Shown in pieces: positions 1-7,150 of a stretch of DNA of 23,029 nucleotides. A model generated the notes under the pieces. The model worked only from the letters and a program-made list of their open reading frames with translations. It had not been told where the DNA came from and did not search any database. The DNA comes from Streptomyces sp. NRRL F-5630. GTDB taxonomy: Bacteria; Actinomycetota; Actinomycetes; Streptomycetales; Streptomycetaceae. The position numbers were made by a program, and so were the translations under genes. Where the stretch lies: NCBI RefSeq assembly GCF_000719475.1, contig NZ_JOGO01000088.1:1-23029 (forward strand). Reading direction: 5' to 3'. Within the stretch, counting starts at the first letter, position 1. The number at the start of each line of letters is the position of its first letter.

Positions 1-1122
1 ACCCTCCGGCGCCCCCTGCCGAGGCACCGTCGCAGGCGGAGCCGTGACACGCGTCCCCTCGCCCCCCGCACGATCGCCCCCCGAGAACGAGCCGTCGCGG
101 GTCTCGGCTTTCGTGTTCAGGGGGGCGGGCGCGCCCGTGGTGCGCCCGCCGCTGACGCCCTCGCCACGTGCCGCGGGCGGCGGGGGCATCCCGACGTCGT
201 GCGTGCGGTTCCCGCCTGCCGGGCCGCTGCTGGTGGGTGCCGGGTCGTTGACGGAGACGCCGCCCTTGACCGGCGGCGGGGTCGTGCCGGAGCCGCCCGG
301 GAAGGACTCGTTGCCGCCGCGCCTGGTCTGCGGGGGCGGCGGGGTGAAGGCGTTGTCCTTGCCGCCTCCGGTGACCGGGGTGACATCGCTGGTGCGGTCG
401 GTCTTGGGGACCGGAGGGGACTTCACGGGCGGGCTTCCCGTCGGGACGCCGCCGGGCGATCCGGGCTTCGGCACGCCGTGGTATCCCCCGAGGCCCCCGG
501 CGATCCCGCCGAAGCCGCCGCCGATGCCGAGGGTCAGCGCCTCGGCGCCCCAGTCGATGTCGTAGTCCGTGTGCGCGATCGCGGCCCCCGCCGCGCCGAC
601 TCCCAGGTCGAACGCGAGACCGGACGCAGACCCGATCACGGCGCCGCCGATCGAACCGACGACGGCGCTGCCGATGGGGCCGAGGCGTCCCGCCATGGAG
701 GCGATGACCGGGATGAGCCGGGCGATGAGCTGCCCGATCATGGCGAGCACGCTCTCCAGGAGCGGGCCCAGGTAGAAGAAGACCGCACCGAGGAGGGCGC
801 CGAGGATGTCCGCCCACATCATCGCGTTGAGCTTCTTCGCGTACTCCTCGGCCGCCTCGTGCAGCTTGTCGGCGTACCGGTTGATCGTCTGCCCGACGGT
901 CCAGGCGGTCTCGATCGCCTCGTCCAGGTTCTTGGCGGTCGCGTCCGTCCAGGCGAGCCGGGCCGCGTTGCCCGCCGCCCCCGTCCACTTCATGCCGGAC
1001 ACGTCCGAGTCGACGGCGGTCCGGCGCTCGTGGAGTTCGTCCCCCAGCTTGATCCAGGCGTTGCCGAGGGCGTAGATGTCCTCGAGCTTGATGGTGTTGA
1101 GCACGGAATCCGCGGAAGCCAT
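1..1122 (-). CDS. Large WXG100-headed type VII secretion protein, possible effector (C-terminus beyond window)
   Basis: The frame is open from an ATG at 1122 to the window edge (374 codons, no stop), so the C-terminus is missing. A GAGGAGGGCG ribosome site lies just upstream of the ATG. Residues 1-105 form a WXG100-like helical hairpin with W-T-G at 46-48. Residues 106-215 are hydrophobic and glycine-rich, including a glycine-zipper stretch near 150-170 (G/A spaced every 3-4 residues), which suggests membrane association. From about 216 it is a long Pro/Gly/Thr linker (PPVKSPPVPK, TPPPP), the usual tether to a C-terminal domain. I see no YxxxD/E motif in the visible part. It is the last visible gene of the eccC operon. 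By family knowledge such proteins are ESX substrates or polymorphic toxins; whether this one carries a toxin cannot be told from the window. Confident as a gene and as WXG-like, unsure of role. Confidence 0.8.
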   Translation of the reverse strand, partial: MASADSVLNTIKLEDIYALGNAWIKLGDELHERRTAVDSDVSGMKWTGAAGNAARLAWTDATAKNLDEAIETAWTVGQTINRYADKLHEAAEEYAKKLNAMMWADILGALLGAVFFYLGPLLESVLAMIGQLIARLIPVIASMAGRLGPIGSAVVGSIGGAVIGSASGLAFDLGVGAAGAAIAHTDYDIDWGAEALTLGIGGGFGGIAGGLGGYHGVPKPGSPGGVPTGSPPVKSPPVPKTDRTSDVTPVTGGGKDNAFTPPPPQTRRGGNESFPGGSGTTPPPVKGGVSVNDPAPTSSGPAGGNRTHDVGMPPPPAARGEGVSGGRTTGAPAPLNTKAETRDGSFSGGDRAGGEGTRVTAPPATVPRQGAPEG

Positions 1123-1172
1123 GGGAGCGCCCTCCTCGGGCGTACTGCTGGTGTGCGGGCGGGGGGACGGGG

Positions 1173-1197
1173 GCGCGGGGACGGGGAGGCCCCGCGC
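1173..1197 (-). terminator. Short hairpin between eccC and the large WXG protein
   Basis: An 8-bp GC stem (GCGCGGGG / CCCCGCGC) with a 9-nt loop lies about 7 nt past the eccC stop on the minus strand. There is no T tract, as is usual in these genomes. It could attenuate read-through or stabilise the eccC 3' end. The gap to the next gene is only 82 bp, so full termination is not certain. Confidence 0.3.
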
Positions 1198-1204
1198 GCC
1201 GGGG

Positions 1205-4200
1205 TCAGCTGCGGGCGACGACGGCTTCGTGCGGGGGCGGGCCGTCGTCGTGACGTGTGGCGCCGCCGGACCTTTCGGCCTTGTCGCGCTCGTCGAGCGC
1301 GATCTGCACGACGGTCGGTTCGTGGTCGCGGCGGATGAGCAGGCCGCGGCCCGGGTCGGTGCGGCGCGCGCGCTGGTCACCGAGAAGGACGCCCTCGCGG
1401 TGGTCGCCGGAGAGGAGCAGGCCGCTCGTGCCGTCCTGTTTGAGCTTGCTCAGCAGGGTGTCGGAGAGCAGGGCGCGCCCGGCGCCCGCGACCCGGCGGG
1501 CGAGGACGACGTGGAATCCGATCTCCTCGGCCTGCGCGAGGTAGGGGGCGAGCGGGGCGAGCGGGCCCTGCCCCATGCCTCCGGAGGCGAGGTCGTAGTC
1601 GTCCGCCACGAGGTACAGCTCGGGGCCCTGCCACCAGCTGCGCTCGGCGAGTTGGGCGGCCGTGATGTCCGGCGGGGGCATCCGGGTGCGCAGCGTCTCG
1701 GCGAGGGCCTGGGCCTGGCCGGCGACGAGGTCGGCGTTGCTTCCTCGTGCGCCGATGTACTCGGGCGGCACGACGTCGAGGAGGCTGTGCCGGTAGTCGA
1801 CGACCATGAACCGCGTCTCCTTCGCCGAGTAGCGGTCCGTGAGACCGCGCATCCAGGCGCGCAGGAAGGCGGTCTTGCCGGAACCCGAGTCGCCGAAGAC
1901 GACGAAGTGCGGCGCGCCGGAGGTGAGGTCGAGGCCGACCGGGGCGAGGTCCGACTCGCGCAGGCCGATGGGCACCTCGCGTCCGCCGAGCCCCGGGCCG
2001 TGCCCCTCCCAGCGGTTGGTGGGGCCGGGCGCGCCCGCGCCGGCCAGCTCGCGCACGGTGACGCGGCGGGGCAGGACCCGCAGGGCGGGCGCCGCCGGTC
2101 GCTTCCACGCGGCGGAGATCCGGGCGACGAGGGTCCGCTCGGCCTCGGCGAGGCCCTCGGTCGATTCCACTCCGTCCAGGCGGGGAAGTGCCACGTGGTG
2201 GGTGAGGCCGGGCGGCACGATGCCGCGTCCGGGCAGGCCCTGTGCGATTCCGCGCGCGGCGGCGCGGTTGATCTCGGATTCGCTGGGGTCGTTCAGACGC
2301 AGTTCGAGGCGGCCGGGGATGCTGTCGCGCAGTGCGGGACGTATCTCGGCCCAGCGGTTCGCGGTGAGCCACAGGTGGACGCCGACGCCGAGCCCGCGTG
2401 CGGCGATGTCGGTGAGCGCGGCGGCGGCGTCGTCCTCGGCGGCGTGCAGGGCCGGCCAGTTGTCGACGACCAGGACGACATCGGCGCCGCGCACGCCTTC
2501 GGGCAGGTCCCCGGCCAGGCGGCGGGCACGCAGTTCGGCGGCGGACTGGATGCGCAGCTCGCGGAACATCGCCTCGCGGGCGTTGATGTGGCGGCTGGTC
2601 TCGGCCAGGACGCGGCGTACGCGTTCCTGGTCGCGGCGACCGGCGATGCCCGCGACGTGCGGGGCGTCGGCGAGCCCGTGGAGCGTGCCGCCTCCCATGT
2701 CGATGACGTAGAACTCCACTTCGTCGGGCGTGTGGGTGAGCATCGCGCTGAGCATCACGGTGCGCAGGAAGGTCGACTTCCCGCTCTGCGGCGCGCCGAC
2801 GAGGGCGATGTGTCCCTGGCGCCCGGTGAGGTCGATGCCGATGGGGCGCTGTTCCTGGCGGGCCGGTACGTCGATGACGCCGGCGGGGAACTTGAGGGTG
2901 CCCGGCAGTGGCCACAGCGGCCCGACGAGACCCCGCTCGGGGTCTTCCTCGGGTTCGCCGAGCAGCGGCAGGAGGCTGATCTGCGCGGGCAGCGGCGGCA
3001 GCCACACCTGGTGGCCGGGGGTGTCCTCGCCGAGCAGCCGCTCGACGGCGAGCGCGAGTTCGGTGGTGGTGTTCTTGCCGGTCCACTCCCAGTCCGGCTT
3101 CTCCTCCTGCGGCACGGACGGGGGCAGTTCGCCGTGGACGGCGAAGGGCACCGGGTCGAGGGCCGCGGCGGGCGCCTCCGGATCGTGTCCGTGGTAGGGG
3201 GCGGAGACGTGGGCGACGCGGAAGCGCTCGTAGACCGTCTCGTCGACCTTGAGGTAGGCGGAGCCGGGAATGGCGGGGAGGCTGTAGGCGTCCGCGGTGC
3301 CGAGGACCGCGCGGGACTCGGCGGCGCTGAAGGTGCGCAGGCCGATCCGGTACGACAGGTGCGATTCGAGGCCCCGCAGGCGCCCTTCCTCCAAGCGCTG
3401 CGTGGCGAGCAGCAGATGGATGCCGAGCGAGCGGCCCACGCGCCCGATCTGCACGAAGAGGTCGATGAAGTCGGGCCGCTGGGAGAGGAGTTCGCCGAAC
3501 TCGTCGACGACGACGAGCAGGTGCGGCAGCGGTTCGAGCGGGCGGCCCCCGGAGTCGGTGCCGCCGGCCTCGCGGCGCAGCTGGTACTCGCGCACGGAGT
3601 CGGCGTTGCCCGCTTCGCGCAGCATCCGCTGGCGGCGCTGCTGTTCGCCCTGGAGCGCCTGGCGCATCCGGTCGACGAGGGCGAGGTCGTCGGCGAGGTT
3701 GGTGATGAGGCCGGAGACGTGCGGGAGTTCGGTGACGCCGGCGAAGGTCGCGCCGCCCTTGAAGTCGACGAGGACGAAGGCGAGGTGCTCGGGCGAGTGG
3801 GTGAGCGCCAGCCCCGTGACGAGGGTGCGCAGCAGTTCGCTCTTGCCGGAGCCGGTGGCGCCGACGACGAGGCCGTGCGGCCCGATGCCGCCCTGCGCCG
3901 ATTCCTTGAGGTCGAGGACGAGGGGCTGGCCCGTGCCCGTGACACCGAGGGGCACGCTGAGCAGGTCCCGGTCGTCGGGGGCCCGGCGGCGGTCGCGCGG
4001 GTCGAAGGAGGCGATGTCGGCGATGCCGAGCATCCCGGAGAGCGAGACGTGCTCGGAGAGGACCTGCTCGCGCTCGCCGGAGAGGCGCAGCGGGGCCAGG
4101 GCGCGGGCCGCGGCCTCCAGGACGCCGGGGGCGACGGTGTCGGCGGTGGCGTTCTCCACGCTCGCGTGCAGGGCGGGGTGACGGCTCTCCAGGACGAGGT

Positions 4201-5344
4201 CGCCGCGCGCGAGGAGGCGCGCGCGCACGTCGACGCGGCCGGGCTCCGACCGCTCCTCGTCCACGAGGCACACGAGGTGGAGGCCGATCTCGGGACCGGC
4301 CTCGGTGAGCAGGTCGTTCAGGAGGGCCGAGCGGGCCCAGGCGGCTTCGGGGTCGTAGTCGTCGATGAAGACGACGAGGTGCCGCCGGGCGCCGGTGCCG
4401 CGCTGGGTGAGCAGCCGGTTGCCTCGTTCGGCGCGGGCGAGGAGCGCTTGGTCGAGGAGGCCGCGCAAGTAGTCGTGGAGGCCGGTGAGGTCGTCGGCGA
4501 GCATCGGGACGAGTTCCTGCTCGCGCGGGGCGCCCTCCTGTTCGGCGGGCTGGGCGTGCGGCAGCCACTTGGCCCAGTCCCAGGCGGAGTGGCCACCGGT
4601 GACGACGGCGACCCGGACGTCGTCCGGGGCGTGCAGGGTGGAGAGCTGGAGCAGGAGCGCCTGGGCGAGTTCGCGGCCTTTGGCCCGCGGGCCGAGGACG
4701 CTGACGACGCCGGAGGCGCCGAGGTCGAGCCAGGCCGCCTGGTCCTTGATGGCGGAGTGCTGTTCGACGAGTTCGGCGGCGGCGTGACGGCAGGTGCTGT
4801 CGAACTCGATGGTCGGGTCGCTCTGTTCGTGCAGGCGCAGTGGCGCGAGGGGCGCCACGGTACCGGTGCCGACGCGCAGGCGCAGGAAGTCGTCGTCGCC
4901 GGGGCGGCGTTCCCACACCCGGCGGCGGCGCGTGGCCAGCGCCCAGAGCCGGTCGGGGTGCGGATGGCGCCAGGCGTCCGCGGCGCGCTGTTCCGCGCGG
5001 GTGCGCAGGGCTTCCTTGCGCATTCCGGCGAGGTACTCCATGTACCGGTCGCGCTGGCGGAACTGGTTGCGGCGGCGGCTGCCGCGCAGCTGCATCCGCA
5101 CCCCGATGGTGATGCCGACCGAGACCACCACGAAGGCCATGCCGAGCAGGATCATCCAGGCCCGCCCGTAGGCGACCATGTACGCCGCCATGCTGACGCT
5201 GGACAGCAGCGGGAGCAGGAGCATGAGCCAGCTCGCCGCGCCCTGCGGCTGGGGCCGCTGCGGTGGGGCGGCGAGTGTCGTGCCGCCCTCCGGGGCGGGG
5301 GGCGGCGTGATCCGCACAGGACGGTGGAAAGGTATTCGACTCAC
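1205..5344 (-). CDS. eccC: EccC, FtsK/SpoIIIE-type ATPase of the type VII (ESX) secretion system
   Basis: EccC is the motor and substrate receptor of the ESX inner-membrane complex. The 1379 residues show two transmembrane helices (about 39-60 and 62-84) and then three FtsK/SpoIIIE ATPase domains. Walker A motifs are GATGSGKS (495-502), GAPQSGKS (850-857) and GDSGSGKT (1151-1158). Walker B is VVVDEFGE (611-618, catalytic E615) in domain 1, but domain 2 has VVDNW and domain 3 VADDYD, without the glutamate. This fits the known picture in which domain 1 hydrolyses ATP and domains 2-3 bind substrate and regulate. It is the fused EccCa+EccCb form, not the split ESX-1 form. The start is GTG at 5344: an in-frame TAG lies four codons upstream, so no longer start exists, although the ribosome site is poor. 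It lies 59 bp after the 150-aa WXG gene, so probably one operon. Confidence 0.96.
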   Translation of the reverse strand: MSRIPFHRPVRITPPPAPEGGTTLAAPPQRPQPQGAASWLMLLLPLLSSVSMAAYMVAYGRAWMILLGMAFVVVSVGITIGVRMQLRGSRRRNQFRQRDRYMEYLAGMRKEALRTRAEQRAADAWRHPHPDRLWALATRRRRVWERRPGDDDFLRLRVGTGTVAPLAPLRLHEQSDPTIEFDSTCRHAAAELVEQHSAIKDQAAWLDLGASGVVSVLGPRAKGRELAQALLLQLSTLHAPDDVRVAVVTGGHSAWDWAKWLPHAQPAEQEGAPREQELVPMLADDLTGLHDYLRGLLDQALLARAERGNRLLTQRGTGARRHLVVFIDDYDPEAAWARSALLNDLLTEAGPEIGLHLVCLVDEERSEPGRVDVRARLLARGDLVLESRHPALHASVENATADTVAPGVLEAAARALAPLRLSGEREQVLSEHVSLSGMLGIADIASFDPRDRRRAPDDRDLLSVPLGVTGTGQPLVLDLKESAQGGIGPHGLVVGATGSGKSELLRTLVTGLALTHSPEHLAFVLVDFKGGATFAGVTELPHVSGLITNLADDLALVDRMRQALQGEQQRRQRMLREAGNADSVREYQLRREAGGTDSGGRPLEPLPHLLVVVDEFGELLSQRPDFIDLFVQIGRVGRSLGIHLLLATQRLEEGRLRGLESHLSYRIGLRTFSAAESRAVLGTADAYSLPAIPGSAYLKVDETVYERFRVAHVSAPYHGHDPEAPAAALDPVPFAVHGELPPSVPQEEKPDWEWTGKNTTTELALAVERLLGEDTPGHQVWLPPLPAQISLLPLLGEPEEDPERGLVGPLWPLPGTLKFPAGVIDVPARQEQRPIGIDLTGRQGHIALVGAPQSGKSTFLRTVMLSAMLTHTPDEVEFYVIDMGGGTLHGLADAPHVAGIAGRRDQERVRRVLAETSRHINAREAMFRELRIQSAAELRARRLAGDLPEGVRGADVVLVVDNWPALHAAEDDAAAALTDIAARGLGVGVHLWLTANRWAEIRPALRDSIPGRLELRLNDPSESEINRAAARGIAQGLPGRGIVPPGLTHHVALPRLDGVESTEGLAEAERTLVARISAAWKRPAAPALRVLPRRVTVRELAGAGAPGPTNRWEGHGPGLGGREVPIGLRESDLAPVGLDLTSGAPHFVVFGDSGSGKTAFLRAWMRGLTDRYSAKETRFMVVDYRHSLLDVVPPEYIGARGSNADLVAGQAQALAETLRTRMPPPDITAAQLAERSWWQGPELYLVADDYDLASGGMGQGPLAPLAPYLAQAEEIGFHVVLARRVAGAGRALLSDTLLSKLKQDGTSGLLLSGDHREGVLLGDQRARRTDPGRGLLIRRDHEPTVVQIALDERDKAERSGGATRHDDGPPPHEAVVARS

Positions 5345-5403
5345 GGTGGCTGCCTAGTGGGCTGTCGTCGGGCGGGGCAGGGCGGGGCGCGGGGCGGGGC
5401 GGC

Positions 5404-5856
5404 TCAGTGGGGGAAGGTCATGGTGATGGCCGTCTTGTTGGTGTCGGTCTCCTCGGCGGGCGGCGTGTCCTTGGGGTCCTCGCCGTCCCCGCCGCCGGTG
5501 AGCGCTTCGTGGAACTTGCCGAAGCCTTCCTTGATGCCGTTCTCGGCCAGGCTGTAGTTGTGCTCGGCGTCCGAGACGCCGCCGGCGAGCACGGGCAGGA
5601 CGGCGGGGGTGTCGTCGTCCTTGAGGCCGAACAGTTCACGCATCACGCGGTTCCACTCGTCCACGACGGCCTGGGCGTCGGAGGCCGCCTTCCCCTCCCA
5701 GCGCAGCCGCAGCCCGAAGATGCGGTCGCCGATGGCCTTGGTGGTCTCCGAGACCTCCTTGCTCAGTTCGGCCAGCTTCTTCGCCGATGACGCCATCCCT
5801 TGCGGGGAGATCTTGAGGGAGGAGGAGTCGTAGTCGGCCTCGCCGTTGGCGGCCAT
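5404..5856 (-). CDS. WXG100-like type VII secretion protein with acidic tail (150 aa)
   Basis: A mostly helical protein with the ESAT-6/WXG100 layout: a first helix (about 14-48), a W-E-G turn at 53-55, a second helix (56-78), then extra sequence that is unusual for the family, which is normally near 100 residues. Y101-S-L-A-E105 matches the YxxxD/E export signal, but a further amphipathic segment (107-120) and an acidic, proline-containing tail (121-142) follow it. The start is ATG 5856, with GGAAAGGTG upstream; the same frame stays open much further upstream, but only through the divergent promoter and antisense to the next gene. It is first in the operon with eccC, so it is likely a substrate or co-substrate presented to that ATPase. 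Function beyond this is inference. Confidence 0.85.
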   Translation of the reverse strand: MAANGEADYDSSSLKISPQGMASSAKKLAELSKEVSETTKAIGDRIFGLRLRWEGKAASDAQAVVDEWNRVMRELFGLKDDDTPAVLPVLAGGVSDAEHNYSLAENGIKEGFGKFHEALTGGGDGEDPKDTPPAEETDTNKTAITMTFPH

Positions 5857-5904
5857 GACGCACCTTTCCGGCGAAATGCGGTGCCGGGCAAGGGAGTTGT
5901 TCCC

Positions 5905-5920
5905 GTACTCGACACCACTT
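5905..5920 (-). promoter_or_regulatory. Shared ESX upstream motif, copy 2 (AAGTGGTGTCGAGTAC on the minus strand)
   Basis: Read on the minus strand, this 16-mer matches a 17-mer upstream of esxB (12188-12204) at 15 positions, with one mismatch and one gap. The motif ends 48 nt before the ATG at 5856. It is AT-richer than its surroundings. It may be an operator or an alternative-sigma promoter element; a TTGTCA hexamer lies 16 nt upstream of GAGTAC, but the esxB copy lacks such a hexamer. Role is inferred. Confidence 0.5.
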
Positions 5921-5949
5921 CCGCGCTGACAAATGCCTACAGAAGTGGT
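5914..5949. promoter_or_regulatory. Inverted repeat in the divergent ESX promoter region
   Basis: Perfect 8-bp arms ACCACTTC (5914-5921) and GAAGTGGT (5942-5949) are separated by 20 nt. They lie in the 171-bp gap between the divergent genes starting at 5856 and 6028. The left arm is part of the shared ESX motif, so each gene has an AAGTGGT element in its own orientation. A second small palindrome, TGTTC-A-GAACA, lies at 5964-5974. On the plus strand CTGACA (5926-5931) and TAGAGC (5949-5954), 17 nt apart, are a weak promoter candidate. Confidence 0.45.
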
Positions 5950-6027
5950 AGAGCTGACATAGTTGTTCAGAACAGAGCCCCGGTCACCGCAGTCCCGACG
6001 CGGTGCCGGGCAGACGAGGGAGCGTGC

Positions 6028-6654
6028 ATGAGCGGCGGAATAGAGTCCGCGTACGACAGGACCCCCCTGCCGGAGCCCGACGAGTCGGACGACGGTTCGG
6101 AGAAGAGCGCCGACAACGGCAAGGACCTCAGCGGCCTCGTCCCGGAGGACAAAGTCGCCTGGACGACGGCCCCTTCCTTCAACGACGACCCGAAGGACAT
6201 CGGCGGCGGTGGCGACGAGGCGGACGAGAAGGACCCCGGCCCGCCCTCCGGCGACATCGACGTGGATCTCGCCTCCCTGCGCACCGCCGAGGCGTCCATG
6301 CTCGTGGAGGCGCGCGCGATGGTCGCCAAGTACGAGGAGGTGCGCGCGCACGTCGCCTCCGCCAAGGACACCGTCTTCGGGCAGACCGCGAAGGACAAGG
6401 CCGAGAGCGGTGAGGGCCACACGAGCCTGTCCTCCGGCTACAAGCCCCCGGCCGAGGACTCCGACAACCCCTTCGCCCCCGCCGCGCGCGAGTTCGCCGC
6501 CGAGATGAATCCGGCGATGGAGCGCGCGCTGCTCCAGGTCGGCTCGTCCCTGGAGAAGTTCGGCGAGTACATCGCCCTGGTCAACCACTCGGGGCAGGTC
6601 TACGGGCACGCCGACCGCGAGTCGCGCTTCCCGGCTCCGCCCGGCAACGCCTGA
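6028..6654 (+). CDS. Acidic ESX-locus protein with C-terminal YxxxD motif, unknown function
   Basis: I do not recognise a named family. The 208 residues begin with a disordered, very acidic region (about 1-78, rich in D, E, G, S and P). Helices follow at 80-115 and 150-187, joined by a Gly/Ser/Pro-rich link. After the last helix, Y192-G-H-A-D196 matches the YxxxD/E type VII export motif. There is no WXG turn, so it is more like EspC- or PE-type hairpins than WXG100 proteins, though that comparison is inferred from layout only. The start is ATG 6028 with a GAGGGAG site. It is the only plus-strand gene in the ESX region, divergent from the eccC operon and convergent with the 110-aa WXG-like gene. 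Its place inside the locus suggests a substrate or a substrate chaperone. Confidence 0.75.
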   Translation: MSGGIESAYDRTPLPEPDESDDGSEKSADNGKDLSGLVPEDKVAWTTAPSFNDDPKDIGGGGDEADEKDPGPPSGDIDVDLASLRTAEASMLVEARAMVAKYEEVRAHVASAKDTVFGQTAKDKAESGEGHTSLSSGYKPPAEDSDNPFAPAAREFAAEMNPAMERALLQVGSSLEKFGEYIALVNHSGQVYGHADRESRFPAPPGNA

Positions 6655-6662
6655 GGGCCGCG

Positions 6663-6697
6663 CCCCGGCCGCCCCGTCCCGGGCGGGGCGGCCGGGG
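6663..6697. terminator. Bidirectional terminator hairpin between convergent ESX genes
   Basis: A perfect 14-bp stem (CCCCGGCCGCCCCG / CGGGGCGGCCGGGG) with a 7-nt loop lies 9 nt past the stop of the plus-strand gene (6654) and 31 nt past the stop of the minus-strand gene (6728). Position and symmetry fit termination from both sides. Confidence 0.75.
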
Positions 6698-6727
6698 GGC
6701 CTGCGGGAGGGTGCGCCGCGGCGACGC

Positions 6728-7060
6728 TCAGCCATCCGCGCCCCCGCCGCCCTCGCTGTGCAGATTGCGCTCGTTCCGCTCCTCGGCGGCGTGGTAGTTG
6801 TCATAGCTCGTCTGCATCTTGGTGATGATGTCCGCGAGGACGTTCCTGAGGTCCTCCTGGCACTTGTGGAACCAGGTCGTGATCTCGTCGAAGGTGCCGA
6901 AGGCGGGGCTGTTCCAGTCGTCGCCGACGCTTTTCATGGCCGTGTCGATGTCGTCCATGAGCTCGTTGACGTGCTGGGACGACGTGCGGACGTATCCGAG
7001 CGTGTCCCGCAGTTCCGCCAGGTCGGCCTTGAACTCCTCGAAGGTGATCTCCTCAGCCAT
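6728..7060 (-). CDS. WXG100-like protein with degenerate W-N-S turn (110 aa)
   Basis: A helical hairpin of WXG100 size. The first helix spans about 7-45, the turn is W49-N-S51 in place of W-x-G, and the second helix spans about 55-95. It ends with Y89-H-A-A-E93, a YxxxD/E export signal, and a glycine-rich acidic tail. The start is ATG 7060 with GGAAGG 10 nt upstream; a GTG at 7069 would leave only 1 nt from that site and is unlikely. It is the last gene of the esxBA operon, 90 bp after the AAA+ ATPase gene. A small CCCCGG/CCGGGG hairpin (7081-7096) lies just before its ribosome site. It is probably a secreted partner or accessory substrate. Confidence 0.82.
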   Translation of the reverse strand: MAEEITFEEFKADLAELRDTLGYVRTSSQHVNELMDDIDTAMKSVGDDWNSPAFGTFDEITTWFHKCQEDLRNVLADIITKMQTSYDNYHAAEERNERNLHSEGGGGADG

Positions 7061-7150
7061 GCGTGGCACACCTTCCTCTCCCCCGGTCCTCCGGGGTCTG
7101 CGGTCGCTGCGCGGCGTACGGGACGCGCGCGGGGTGAAGGAGCGCGCCGG

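Noticed and set aside
1076..5557. Very long plus-strand open frame (about 1490 codons)
   Set aside because: It is antisense to eccC, has low-complexity composition typical of shadow frames in GC-rich DNA, and shows no domain; the minus strand encodes a clear EccC.
5404..6804. 466-codon minus-strand frame containing the 150-aa WXG gene
   Set aside because: The extension upstream of 5856 runs through the divergent promoter and antisense to the gene at 6028; the ATG at 5856 has a ribosome site.
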